This document shows positions 16,680 to 25,931 of a stretch of 64,000 nt of DNA, in pieces. Made by a program: the position numbers and the translations under genes. Origin of the DNA: RFSX01 sp965230215 (GTDB taxonomy: Bacteria; Bacteroidota; Bacteroidia; Chitinophagales; Saprospiraceae); NCBI GenBank assembly GCA_965230215.1, contig CBDDKN010000001.1, forward strand, positions 1,736,001-1,800,000. Direction: 5' to 3'. The stretch's first letter is position 1; each line of letters starts with the position of its first letter. The notes below the pieces were generated by a model. The model made no database searches. It worked only from the letters and a program-made list of their open reading frames with translations, and was not told the DNA's origin.

Positions 16680-17459
16680 ATGGAACTCAACGAAATAATA
16701 GCTCAGGTTTGCAACATCGCCAGAGATGCTGGTGAAAAGATCATGGAAATCTATAATGCCTCTGAGCATGTACAAATCGAAAAGAAGGCTGACAATTCCC
16801 CCTTGACGATTGCTGACAAAGCTGCCAATGATATTATCTGCGAGGGCTTGGTTGCACTTGAAAAGCAATGGCCGATCATTTCTGAAGAAAACAAGCTTGT
16901 AGAATTCGAAGAGCGCAGCAAATATGAATTTGCCTGGATGGTAGATCCGCTTGACGGTACGAAAGAATTTATCAAGCGCAATGGGGAGTTTACCGTTAAC
17001 ATTGCTTTGATACACAAGAACAGATCTATTGCCGGGGTGGTATATATTCCTTGTGATGAATCTTGTTACTATGCCATCAAAGGTGAAGGCGCATTCAAAC
17101 TTCATGGAGGGGAAAGTACCAAACTGGACAGCAGCAGCTTTTCCATGGGTGATTCTGGATTGCGTGTTGTGTGCTCAAGATCTCACCTCAATCCGGAGAC
17201 TCAGGAGTTTCTTGATAATCTCAATGAACCTGAAACAGTTTCAAAGGGGAGTTCATTGAAATTCCTTGTTCTGGCTTCTGGAGATGCAGAGTTATATCCG
17301 CGCCTTGCGCCTACCATGGAATGGGATACAGCTGCAGCACAGATTATCCTTGAGGAAGCTGGAGGCAAAGTGATTCAAGCTGATAATCAGGAGGTCTTGC
17401 AATACAACAAGGAAAATCTACTCAATCCTTTCTTCATTGCAAGTGGAAAAATTCAATAA
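16680..17459 (+). CDS. cysQ: 3'(2'),5'-bisphosphate nucleotidase
   Basis: A 259-residue member of the inositol monophosphatase superfamily. It removes the 3'-phosphate from adenosine 3',5'-bisphosphate, a by-product of sulfate activation and sulfotransfer. Metal-binding motifs are visible: the EE of PIISEENK (69-70), DPLDGTKEFI (D89, D92) and EWDTAAAQIILEEAGG near 215. PLTIADKAAN near the N-terminus is typical of CysQ rather than SuhB. It heads a tightly packed rightward group; the next gene starts 3 bases after its stop. Confidence 0.92.
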   Translation: MELNEIIAQVCNIARDAGEKIMEIYNASEHVQIEKKADNSPLTIADKAANDIICEGLVALEKQWPIISEENKLVEFEERSKYEFAWMVDPLDGTKEFIKRNGEFTVNIALIHKNRSIAGVVYIPCDESCYYAIKGEGAFKLHGGESTKLDSSSFSMGDSGLRVVCSRSHLNPETQEFLDNLNEPETVSKGSSLKFLVLASGDAELYPRLAPTMEWDTAAAQIILEEAGGKVIQADNQEVLQYNKENLLNPFFIASGKIQ

Positions 17460-17462
17460 ACC

Positions 17463-18695
17463 TTGAATAGAGCTCAAACAGCTAAATCCATATTTGCACT
17501 GGCATTTATTTGTTTGTGCGTTGGATTGCTTTGGTCAAGATTTGCCATTAGTCTGGGCATGATACTTTTTTTGATCGCTGGCCTAATATCACTGATGAAT
17601 GGCAGCGCATTAAAACAATTTTCATCTAATTGGGCCTACATTGCCACAACAGCTATCTTTTTCATTTTTCTCATTTCAGGAATTTGGTCAGAAGACACCG
17701 ATTATTTTCTGAATAGAATGCGGATAAAACTTCCGTTTCTTTTTCTGCCTTTTGCTTTCAGTCTGACACCCAAACTCTCCCCAAAGGACATTCAGAAAAT
17801 GATGCTGTTCTTTATAGCTCTGGTCTTCACGTCCATTCTGTGGTCTTTGTTCCAGTTTAGCTTAAATGCTGAGACTTATATTAACAATTATGGTAAGGGT
17901 CAGATATTGCCTACCCCTATTCATCACATTCGATATAGTATTCTGATAAGTGCTGCCGTTCTCTTTGGAATATATTTGCTTAGCGCAAAATTTGAACGCT
18001 TAATCAGGCACCAGGATAAAATAATCGTGCTCATCTTGTGCGCATTCATCACCTACCAACATTTCTTAGCTGTGCGCTCGGGTCTAATGACACTCTATGT
18101 TGTACTGCTTTGTACGCTATTTTATATTGGCCGAAAAAAGAAGTACAGACAAAAAGCATTGATAGCATCGGCCGTTGGCCTTGTACTTATTTTTTTGGCA
18201 GCCATGTTTGTCCCTACCATTAAAAACAAAGTCAACTATATGCGATACAGCCTGGAGCAGTTCAGAAAAAAAGACAATATAAGAGACCTGTCAGACTCCA
18301 GGAGGTTGGCCAGTATATATGCTGGTGTTGAACTTACTCAGAATAATCCGCTCTTAGGAGTAGGTATTGGAGACATTATGAATGAGACAGACAAGTACCT
18401 GGAGCAACACTACCCCGATCTAACCAAGCTTGAACTTTTGCCTCACAATCAATATATCCTGACCTCTGCTTCAACCGGACTTCCAGGACTATTGATTTTC
18501 CTAGTTTGCTGTCTTGTCCCCCTCATTTTTAAAAATGCATTCGAAGACATACTGGTTCTGGGAACCCACGGTATTCTGTTATCCAGCTATCTGGTGGAGC
18601 ATACCATTGAATCACAGATTGGCGTTGCTGCGTATATTTTTCTATTATTGTTTTCAATAAAAGTCTTCTTTTCAGTCAAACAAGCGCATGCATAA
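17463..18695 (+). CDS. O-antigen ligase / polymerase-like membrane protein
   Basis: A 410-residue polytopic protein with about ten to twelve hydrophobic helices and a large periplasmic loop. The C-terminal part has NPLLGVGIGDI and LPHNQYILTSASTGLPGLL, the signature of the Wzy_C / O-antigen ligase superfamily. The role would be transfer or polymerisation of polysaccharide at the periplasmic face. It begins with TTG three bases after cysQ and its end overlaps the next glycosyltransferase by 8 bases, so the genes are coupled. Confidence 0.85.
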   Translation: MNRAQTAKSIFALAFICLCVGLLWSRFAISLGMILFLIAGLISLMNGSALKQFSSNWAYIATTAIFFIFLISGIWSEDTDYFLNRMRIKLPFLFLPFAFSLTPKLSPKDIQKMMLFFIALVFTSILWSLFQFSLNAETYINNYGKGQILPTPIHHIRYSILISAAVLFGIYLLSAKFERLIRHQDKIIVLILCAFITYQHFLAVRSGLMTLYVVLLCTLFYIGRKKKYRQKALIASAVGLVLIFLAAMFVPTIKNKVNYMRYSLEQFRKKDNIRDLSDSRRLASIYAGVELTQNNPLLGVGIGDIMNETDKYLEQHYPDLTKLELLPHNQYILTSASTGLPGLLIFLVCCLVPLIFKNAFEDILVLGTHGILLSSYLVEHTIESQIGVAAYIFLLLFSIKVFFSVKQAHA

Positions 18696-19458
18696 GCTAT
18701 CAACAGTCATAATGACTTACAATGAAGAAGCGAAGATTGGCAGATGTCTAGACTCTGTTAAGGCTATAAGCGACGAGATACTTGTTCTGGACTCCTACTC
18801 GACGGACAGAACTGTTGACATAGCAAAAGAATACAATGCACGCATTGAATACAGTGAATTCAAGGGCTATATCAAACAACGGGAATTGGGAATTCAACTG
18901 GCTTCAAATAATTGGGTTCTGGCACTTGATGCTGATGAATTCCTCAGCGAGGGACTAATTGAAGAGATAAGAAATGTTCTGAAAAGTCCTGTAGCCGATG
19001 TCTACTACCTGAATAGATTCAATGCGATCAACCACTATTTTTTGAAGCATGGCTCCTGGTTTCCTCATCGTATTATCAGGCTATTTGACCGTAATCATAT
19101 CTACTGTGGAGGAAATCCTCCACACGACAGAATATATGCAAATGAAGGATCGCGCGCTGCCAAGTTGAAGTCTTTATTGATGCATCATTGCAATGAAGAC
19201 ATTCATGATAGAATTACCACAGTCAACAATCATAGCTCAATTGCAGCCAGACACAGATTCGAAAAAGGCATGAAGACCAATTACTTTCGAATTCTGGTCA
19301 AACCTGTATGGAAGTTTATTGTTGAATATATATTGAGGTTAGGAATATTAGATGGCTTTTATGGTTATCTGATGGCAAAGACAACTGCCCAATATATTTA
19401 TTATAGAGAAAGTAAACTCATGGAACTGTGGAGGAGCAAAAAGACAAAAAAACAATAG
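18688..19458 (+). CDS. family 2 glycosyltransferase, KdtX/WaaE-like
   Basis: A 256-residue GT-A enzyme with STVIMTYNEEAKIGRCLDSV, the nucleotide-binding ILVLDSYSTDRT and the metal-binding ALDADEF. The HGSWFPHRIIRLFD and GGNPPHDRI motifs are typical of the LPS-core glucosyltransferases WaaE/KdtX. Its position after the O-antigen-ligase-like gene supports a role in outer-membrane polysaccharide assembly. The C-terminal helix is amphipathic and probably membrane-associated. It overlaps the following peptidase gene by 31 bases. Confidence 0.88.
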   Translation: MHKLSTVIMTYNEEAKIGRCLDSVKAISDEILVLDSYSTDRTVDIAKEYNARIEYSEFKGYIKQRELGIQLASNNWVLALDADEFLSEGLIEEIRNVLKSPVADVYYLNRFNAINHYFLKHGSWFPHRIIRLFDRNHIYCGGNPPHDRIYANEGSRAAKLKSLLMHHCNEDIHDRITTVNNHSSIAARHRFEKGMKTNYFRILVKPVWKFIVEYILRLGILDGFYGYLMAKTTAQYIYYRESKLMELWRSKKTKKQ

Positions 19459-22058
19459 ACAACTATTCTACGCCATTAATTGACAGAAAGATATTCTTCG
19501 GCAATCCTGAAATTTCAGGAGCACAGATAAGTCCTGATGGCAAATTCGTAACTTTTATTAAGGCTCTGGATGGCACAATGAACATCTGGATTAAAGCTAA
19601 AGAAGATGGCTTCGAAGATGCAGTGCCATTGACCAATGACACAAAGAGGCCCATACGTTCCTATTTCTGGAGCAGAGATTCTAAATTCATCATTTATGCG
19701 CAGGATGCCGGTGGAGATGAAAACTTTGCTTTGTATGTAGTGAATCCAATTATTGAGCATGCAGGTCAAATTCCTGAAGCATCAGCTCTCACACCAACAG
19801 AGGGGACACATTCATATGTTCTTTCACTTCCTAAGTCACAAGCTGATAAGATCTATGTCGCTGTTAATGACAGAGACAAGGCATGGCACGACTGTTATTG
19901 TTATAATATTGCCACTGGGGAAAGGAGCTTGGTCCTGGAAAACGATGGTCAATACAACTCTTTCTTTCTTGACTTAGAAGGGAATGTGAAGATGGTTGGA
20001 CGCTCACTATCCAATGGTGGTAATGAAATCCTTTGGAAGGAAGGGAATGATTTTAAAAATCTATTCACCGCATCCCTGGAAGAATCAATTGTTCCAATAA
20101 GGTTCAGGCCTGATGGGAAGGTATATTTTAGCTCCAATCTGGGAGAAACAGATCTGGCTGGCCTCTATTTGTTTGATCCTGAATCAAAGGAATTAAAACT
20201 GATAGAATCAGATCCCCAAAATGAAGTCGACCTTGAAAACGTGAGCTTCTCCTACATCACGGATGAATTGATAGCGACCATCTATTGTGGAGATAAAAAG
20301 CGCATATATTGGAAAGATGACAATTTCAAGAATGATTTTGAGCTCTTGGAAAAAAAGTTTGAAGAAGCTGAAGTCAGTATTACATCGACAACATCGGATG
20401 AAAATATCTGGATAATCTATGTAGCCACAGACAGAGATCCGGGTTCTGCATATCTGTTTGATCGCAACAGCAAAGAGATTGATTTCCTTTACAAACCGAG
20501 ACCTGAACTGCCGGTAGAGCACCTGGTAAACATGCTTCCAGTGCGCTACAACTCTCTGGATGGGCTAGAAATTCCAGCTTATCTGAGCTTTCCCAGTTAC
20601 CATTCAGACAAAGCCTTACCTGCGGTGATTTTTGTTCATGGAGGACCATGGGCCAGAGATTATTGGGGATATAATTCGTTTGCTCAATTTCTAGCCAACA
20701 GAGGTTATGCGGTATTACAATCTAATTTCAGAGGTTCTACCGGATTTGGTAAAAAATTCCTCAACGCAGCGATCAATGAATGGGGAGAGAAAATGCAGGA
20801 TGATTTAACAGCCGGCTATCATTATCTGGTTGAAAAACACAATATTGATCCTGAAAGGGTTGCGATAGTTGGAGGTTCATATGGAGGTTACGCTACACTT
20901 GCTGGCCTTTGTTTCACACCTGATATTTATGCCGCAGGTGTCTCAATTGTAGGTCCTTCAAATCTGTTTACCCTGCTGGAGACTATCCCACCATATTGGG
21001 AATCTGCCAGAGAGATGTTTCACAAACGCATGGGAGATCCGACCACCGAAGAAGGAAGAGCCCAATTAAAGAGACAATCCCCTTTCTTTCATGCCCAAAA
21101 TATAAAAGCGCCTTTGCTGGTGGCACAAGGAGCCAATGATCCAAGAGTCAAAAAATCCGAATCGGATCAGATCGTTATTGCCATGCGTGATCATGGTCTG
21201 CCGGTCGAGTATATTAATTTCCATGACGAAGGACATGGTTTTGCAAACCCTGAAAACAATCTTGCTTTCATAAGCGTGATGGAAGCCTTTCTGGCCAAAC
21301 ATCTTGGAGGCAGATACCAGTCGGATATACCTGATGAAACAAAAAAAATAATTGATAAGGCCACTGTTGATATCAGTAAACTAGAAATGCCAAAGATCAT
21401 ATCTGATAACATTTTAAATAGGCCTATGCCTTTTGATACATTTGAAGCTGAAGATTCTTCTGAATATTATATAATCAAGCTCGAACTTCAGGGACAGAAT
21501 TTTGAATATGAAATTCAGCGGGATTACCGATCAGATGGCGACTTGATGACGATAACTGATCATGCTTCATCAGACATGGGTCAAATGAATGATCAAAGCA
21601 CAATCAAGATAGAAGATGGCAGTGCAGTACGAAGACATCTTGTCCAGGAGCCATTGGATGTAAAGCTTGAAATCAGAGATGATTCGATTGACATTGAGAG
21701 CAGCGTCTCAGGTCAATTGAGTTCGCAGCAAATTAGATTTGATCAGAACTTTGTTCTGGATGGAGCACATCTTGACAACTACATCACCCAGATGGATAAA
21801 TCAAAAATCGATGATATTGTTATCAGGGTTTTTGACTCACAAATGCAAAGGTTTAATCACTACAAATCAATTGTAGAGTTCAACTTTGAATACGATATGC
21901 AGAAGTGTCACAAAGTCCAACTCAATGATCCAGAAACTGATGAACTGCTAATCGAATATATGATCAGCTATACAGAAAAACCTTTGCTATTGTACAAAAC
22001 AAGTGTATTGAAACAGATGAATGGTGCTCATTTAAAAATGGTGCGCCGCGAAAGATAA
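19428..22058 (+). CDS. S9 prolyl-oligopeptidase-family peptidase with extra C-terminal domain
   Basis: An 876-residue protein with no signal peptide. Residues 1-390 form a TolB/DPP-like beta-propeller, followed by an alpha/beta-hydrolase domain with FVHGGPWARDYWG, nucleophile GGSYGGY (S near 482), Asp in GANDPRV (near 569) and His in DEGHGF (near 601). S9 enzymes cut short peptides after proline or acylated residues. The usual family length is about 620-660; here 230 additional residues follow, rich in D, E and strand-like segments, of no recognised family. The start is a GTG at 19428, inside the preceding glycosyltransferase gene; the next gene abuts it convergently without a gap. Confidence 0.88.
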   Translation: MEEQKDKKTIDNYSTPLIDRKIFFGNPEISGAQISPDGKFVTFIKALDGTMNIWIKAKEDGFEDAVPLTNDTKRPIRSYFWSRDSKFIIYAQDAGGDENFALYVVNPIIEHAGQIPEASALTPTEGTHSYVLSLPKSQADKIYVAVNDRDKAWHDCYCYNIATGERSLVLENDGQYNSFFLDLEGNVKMVGRSLSNGGNEILWKEGNDFKNLFTASLEESIVPIRFRPDGKVYFSSNLGETDLAGLYLFDPESKELKLIESDPQNEVDLENVSFSYITDELIATIYCGDKKRIYWKDDNFKNDFELLEKKFEEAEVSITSTTSDENIWIIYVATDRDPGSAYLFDRNSKEIDFLYKPRPELPVEHLVNMLPVRYNSLDGLEIPAYLSFPSYHSDKALPAVIFVHGGPWARDYWGYNSFAQFLANRGYAVLQSNFRGSTGFGKKFLNAAINEWGEKMQDDLTAGYHYLVEKHNIDPERVAIVGGSYGGYATLAGLCFTPDIYAAGVSIVGPSNLFTLLETIPPYWESAREMFHKRMGDPTTEEGRAQLKRQSPFFHAQNIKAPLLVAQGANDPRVKKSESDQIVIAMRDHGLPVEYINFHDEGHGFANPENNLAFISVMEAFLAKHLGGRYQSDIPDETKKIIDKATVDISKLEMPKIISDNILNRPMPFDTFEAEDSSEYYIIKLELQGQNFEYEIQRDYRSDGDLMTITDHASSDMGQMNDQSTIKIEDGSAVRRHLVQEPLDVKLEIRDDSIDIESSVSGQLSSQQIRFDQNFVLDGAHLDNYITQMDKSKIDDIVIRVFDSQMQRFNHYKSIVEFNFEYDMQKCHKVQLNDPETDELLIEYMISYTEKPLLLYKTSVLKQMNGAHLKMVRRER

Positions 22059-22964
22059 TCATTGCTCTTTTGGATACTTTTCTCCTGCAACTATGCGACA
22101 AGAGAGAAAATTTTCTGCTGGTGGAATTGGACAGGTTGCAAAATCTGTAAACACGCAAGGAGGGTTAACCGATCTGTTAAAATCCAATATACACGTATCA
22201 GAACCTTCTTTGGGACGAGACACGTAGATATATCTACCCCCAGCATAGGTCTCGATGCCGGAAGTCTCATCATTAAATATGACAAAATAGTATTCCTCAC
22301 CCCCATCAAAAGCATATAATTTCTGTTTCTTTCCTTCTATTCGAAATTCCAGTACAGCTTCAACTTTGTAATCCTGGATTAATCCTGTTATATCCTCAAC
22401 CTGTAGATTAAGGTCATTCTTGGCTTCAGATACTTTTGCCTCAACGATATGTGAATAGCTGATATCAAAGCTTGGTATAAACTTCAAACTGTATCGGTCT
22501 CTATTCAGCGTATTCTTTACCCTTAAGGCATATCGCTCCCCTCTCTTGATCACATAAAATATAAAGCTCTTGTGTTCTAGTTTACTTGGCTTTCCGTCGG
22601 CATCAGATTTCAACTCAAGTTCGACAACACGTTCACCATCCATTGTGACATAGCTCTCACCTCCTGCACGGAATTTGATTTGGCCATTATTCAGACTTAT
22701 AAGACCTAAGCGCTTGGCCACAGGTTCTGGCAATTGGTGATCGTTTGAAGCCTCAGAACCAATTCTGTTATCTCCCTCTTTCAGCCAGTGCAGACCCGTC
22801 AATGACAACCATCCTTCCGGAGCTGTGAGAGAGCGAATTCTGCTATTTTTCCAGATAGTATGTTGATCAGCATAATCATCCTGATCACTAATTTCGAATA
22901 CATCATCTACAGGTGTTTTACATGAGATGACAAGGAAAGCAAATAAGATTAATCGTAAATACAT
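22059..22964 (-). CDS. DUF1684-family lipoprotein
   Basis: A 301-residue protein with a lipoprotein signal (VISC, C15) followed by the DUF1684 pattern: WKNSRIRSLTAPEGWLSLTGL near the N-terminus, the middle GGESYVTMDGE, and a C-terminal block YVSRP, LDFNRSVNPPCVFT, TCPIPPAENFL and VAGEKY. The family is widespread and of unknown biochemical function; the conserved NPPC/CP cysteines suggest a metal or redox site. Its stop abuts the stop of the S9 peptidase gene. Transcription is leftward, after the terminator at 22979-23005. Confidence 0.88.
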   Translation of the reverse strand: MYLRLILFAFLVISCKTPVDDVFEISDQDDYADQHTIWKNSRIRSLTAPEGWLSLTGLHWLKEGDNRIGSEASNDHQLPEPVAKRLGLISLNNGQIKFRAGGESYVTMDGERVVELELKSDADGKPSKLEHKSFIFYVIKRGERYALRVKNTLNRDRYSLKFIPSFDISYSHIVEAKVSEAKNDLNLQVEDITGLIQDYKVEAVLEFRIEGKKQKLYAFDGGEEYYFVIFNDETSGIETYAGGRYIYVSRPKEGSDTCILDFNRSVNPPCVFTDFATCPIPPAENFLSCRIVAGEKYPKEQ

Positions 22965-22978
22965 GATCCAAAAATAAA

Positions 22979-23005
22979 AAAGCCGATACAGAATGTACCG
23001 GCTTT
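22979..23005 (-). terminator. intrinsic terminator of the BNR-repeat gene
   Basis: On the minus strand AAAGCCGGTACA pairs with TGTATCGGCTTT (one G-T pair) around a 3-base loop, followed by TTTATTTTT. It lies 20 bases after the stop of the gene ending at 23026. Confidence 0.85.
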
Positions 23006-23025
23006 ATCATTATATCATATTAATA

Positions 23026-25899
23026 TCAATAAATTTCCTGAAGATAGACTTTGTCATTTCCAGCATACAGAATCAGATAATACAGAGAGTTCGCATTTCT
23101 GTACTCGTCAAGGTTCACATCAAACCTGTGCGTACCTTCGCCATATTTATCAGAATGAATTGTCTCCAATTCTTCATACTGCTCCGTAAATAATTTCATA
23201 GTATAGACACCTGACTCCTTTATATAAAGCTCTACTTCAGTTGGAAGGATCTCAAACTTGCTTAAGTTCAAGTCTTCATTACCATCACTTTCAGCTTCAT
23301 TACGCTTTTGCGAAGGTGTTGTTGTGTCATCATCAGCTGTTGGTATACCACCATTTCCACAAGGCCCAATTGATGCCTCGAAGACAGTGTTTTCCTCAGC
23401 CAAAAATCCTGGATTCAGGATAACACGTTCACCAGCCTGGAAGAATGTAGTCACACCTTCAGTGCCTTCGATCTCTGAAGTAGATGTGATTTGTTCACTG
23501 GCCTCATAGTAAGAGTAGCCATTCAAGTCAGTGGATACTGTGACATTAACATCGCAGATATTGTTTGGAATATTATCCCACCATACACCTCTACCAAAGG
23601 TAGCTATGTAGATATTGCCAGATCCAACTGAATGATCCAGTCTTATGTCTGTCACAGGTGTATTGGCCAAACCATTACTCCATGGAATCCAATCCGTCAT
23701 GGTGTTGCTTCTGTAGAAAACACCTATATCAGTACCTATGAAAGCATCATTATCTTCAGAGACAGCGACACAGTGTACAGGTACATTAGGAAGTCCTCCT
23801 GACATATTGGTCCAAGTGGAACCACTATTTGATGAATAATATACTTTAGACCCGGCATTATAACCCCCACAAGTCATCCAGACATGATTAGAGTTGTCCG
23901 GCTCAGCAGAAATATCTGTAAGCTTTGTTATTGTAGTTGGGAATCCTGAGTTACCTGAAAGGTCTGTCCAAGTCACACCATCATCGGTAGAAACATAGGC
24001 CTTACCCAATGAACTTGGTTGATAAGAGGTACGTCCCGTTGCATAATACTTGCTGTTATTGGATGGACAACTTGTCAATGCCCATGATCCTGATGCGCCT
24101 TCATTAGCCCAGGAAGAACCTGAGTTGGTTGACCTATAGATATCATTTGATCCTACAATGAACACACTTGAATTCGTATTGTCAATTTGCACTGTTTTGT
24201 ACCAATTGTTAACAGGATTAATAGAACCTCTGGTATCACCAGAGCTGCTGAATACATAAGTACTTCGATTAATCGTACATAACCAACGCGTATTATCATT
24301 AGGATCAAAGCTTTGGTCGAAGCCATCACCACTTGCTATATGAGGGAAGTTGGTTCCACCGGAAGCACCTGTTTGTCTATACTTGACCCCATTATCCTGA
24401 TTTCCAAGCAATAACCTGGTCGTACCTACAGCCTGATCCATGTGATAAGATTGTGTTGTACGGATGCCTTCTGTAATATTGGTCCAAGAGGTTCCATCAT
24501 TCGAACTGACGTGAATACCACCATCATGTCCAACATAAACCTTATTATCAAGAGGATTGTATTTCATCTCATGAATATCCGGATGCACATACCAGGCACC
24601 ACCATCTTCCCAATAGGTAGAAGCATTGTTCCATGTAACACCTTTATTGGTTGATTTGAAACAAATCAAACTTCCAGTAATTATAATATCTTCGTCATCA
24701 TGTGCAGCTGCTGAGCATAGACAATAATCAGAAATATCATCATCACCTGTACCGCCATTGGATGCATCACATATATTAGGAGTATTGGCTTGTCTTGTAA
24801 AACTGGATCCACTGTTGGTAGACCTGTAAAACCCTCCGAAAGTACCATTACCACTAGATCCACCCGGACCACAGAAAATGTATACAACATTGGAGTTGTC
24901 ATTTGTAACAGTGATTGACTTCCTTCCGGATGGTGGATTGATATTATATGTGGCATTGGTCCATGTTGAGCCACCGTTGTTTGAATACTGGAAATTCGAA
25001 TCAGTAGAGCAGTAAATTCTTGTAGAACTACCCGGCTTGATTTCAACATCCCATATACGACCTGTTCTGATCTGTGTCCATGAAGTACCACCATTGGTGG
25101 TTTTCCATAAGCCATCCGAAGTAGCTGCATATAGCGTATTCGAATTATTTGGATCCATTACCAATTCAAATCCAACATAACTGCCAGCACCCATGGCTCC
25201 AGTTTGTTGCCAGGTGGCGCCATTATCAGTCGATTTGAATACACCTGCAGATGGTCTCAGGTAACCGAAATCTTTGACGAAGCCCCCACTGATATCTGAA
25301 TCACCATCACCAGATAAAACATAGATGGTATTCGCATTGGAATGACTAACACATATGCCGGATATCCCTAGAGATGCCGTATAATTGGTCAGACTTTCCC
25401 ATGTTGTTCCACCATCTGTTGTGCGCCAGAGGCCACCAGCAGGCATGCCCGCATATATGATATTGGCATTGGATGGGTGAAATGCTATTCTATCCACTCT
25501 TCCTATACCGTTACCAATACACCAGCCTTGTGAATTCTGATATGTAGATTCTTCAGGTCCGAGAGAAGCCCATGAAGAATTTGTGGTTTTTAAAGGAGGA
25601 GGCAAATGCTTTAAAGCTTCCTGGTTGAGTTGGTTGTGATTTACAAACTCACCATTGGGACCAAGGTGTGAAGACACCCAGTACTCCCATCTCCGCCAGT
25701 GCTTTTCTTTGCGATATCCTTGTCCTCCATTGTCTCGAATCTCCTGAGGCAAGGCTTCGTATTCTGCATTGATGATGCGCATGGCTTCATCGAAAGTGCT
25801 CACTTCATCAAGCCTTTCGTAAAAAAGCTGCGCGTTCTGTGCTTGCAATCCTCCTATGAGGAAGCAAGAGCAGATTGCTATATATATTATGTTTTTCAT
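23026..25899 (-). CDS. secreted BNR/VPS10-like beta-propeller protein with C-terminal sorting-like domain
   Basis: A 957-residue exported protein (signal peptide, cleavage near GLQAQ). From about residue 125 to 770 it carries many repeats of the BNR/sialidase kind (TTDGGTTWESL, STDNGATWQQ, STNSGSSWANEG), giving one or two beta-propellers that bind glycans or proteins. Near 800-850 is a segment (ITSTSEIEGTEG, GERVILNPGFLAEENTVFEA) of the 3-coathanger-stack type often found in T9SS proteins. The last 80 residues look like a variant type A sorting domain. It follows the fibre-like gene by 32 bases on the same strand, so the two are probably co-expressed. Confidence 0.82.
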   Translation of the reverse strand: MKNIIYIAICSCFLIGGLQAQNAQLFYERLDEVSTFDEAMRIINAEYEALPQEIRDNGGQGYRKEKHWRRWEYWVSSHLGPNGEFVNHNQLNQEALKHLPPPLKTTNSSWASLGPEESTYQNSQGWCIGNGIGRVDRIAFHPSNANIIYAGMPAGGLWRTTDGGTTWESLTNYTASLGISGICVSHSNANTIYVLSGDGDSDISGGFVKDFGYLRPSAGVFKSTDNGATWQQTGAMGAGSYVGFELVMDPNNSNTLYAATSDGLWKTTNGGTSWTQIRTGRIWDVEIKPGSSTRIYCSTDSNFQYSNNGGSTWTNATYNINPPSGRKSITVTNDNSNVVYIFCGPGGSSGNGTFGGFYRSTNSGSSFTRQANTPNICDASNGGTGDDDISDYCLCSAAAHDDEDIIITGSLICFKSTNKGVTWNNASTYWEDGGAWYVHPDIHEMKYNPLDNKVYVGHDGGIHVSSNDGTSWTNITEGIRTTQSYHMDQAVGTTRLLLGNQDNGVKYRQTGASGGTNFPHIASGDGFDQSFDPNDNTRWLCTINRSTYVFSSSGDTRGSINPVNNWYKTVQIDNTNSSVFIVGSNDIYRSTNSGSSWANEGASGSWALTSCPSNNSKYYATGRTSYQPSSLGKAYVSTDDGVTWTDLSGNSGFPTTITKLTDISAEPDNSNHVWMTCGGYNAGSKVYYSSNSGSTWTNMSGGLPNVPVHCVAVSEDNDAFIGTDIGVFYRSNTMTDWIPWSNGLANTPVTDIRLDHSVGSGNIYIATFGRGVWWDNIPNNICDVNVTVSTDLNGYSYYEASEQITSTSEIEGTEGVTTFFQAGERVILNPGFLAEENTVFEASIGPCGNGGIPTADDDTTTPSQKRNEAESDGNEDLNLSKFEILPTEVELYIKESGVYTMKLFTEQYEELETIHSDKYGEGTHRFDVNLDEYRNANSLYYLILYAGNDKVYLQEIY

Positions 25900-25931
25900 A
25901 TCAAGAAATTGAAGAGTTCTGAAAATAAATT

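Noticed and set aside
22969..22976. A CAAAAATA sequence resembling a leftward -7 element before the DUF1684 gene
   Set aside because: It is 5 bases from the start codon, part of the A-rich arm next to a terminator, and has no -33 partner.
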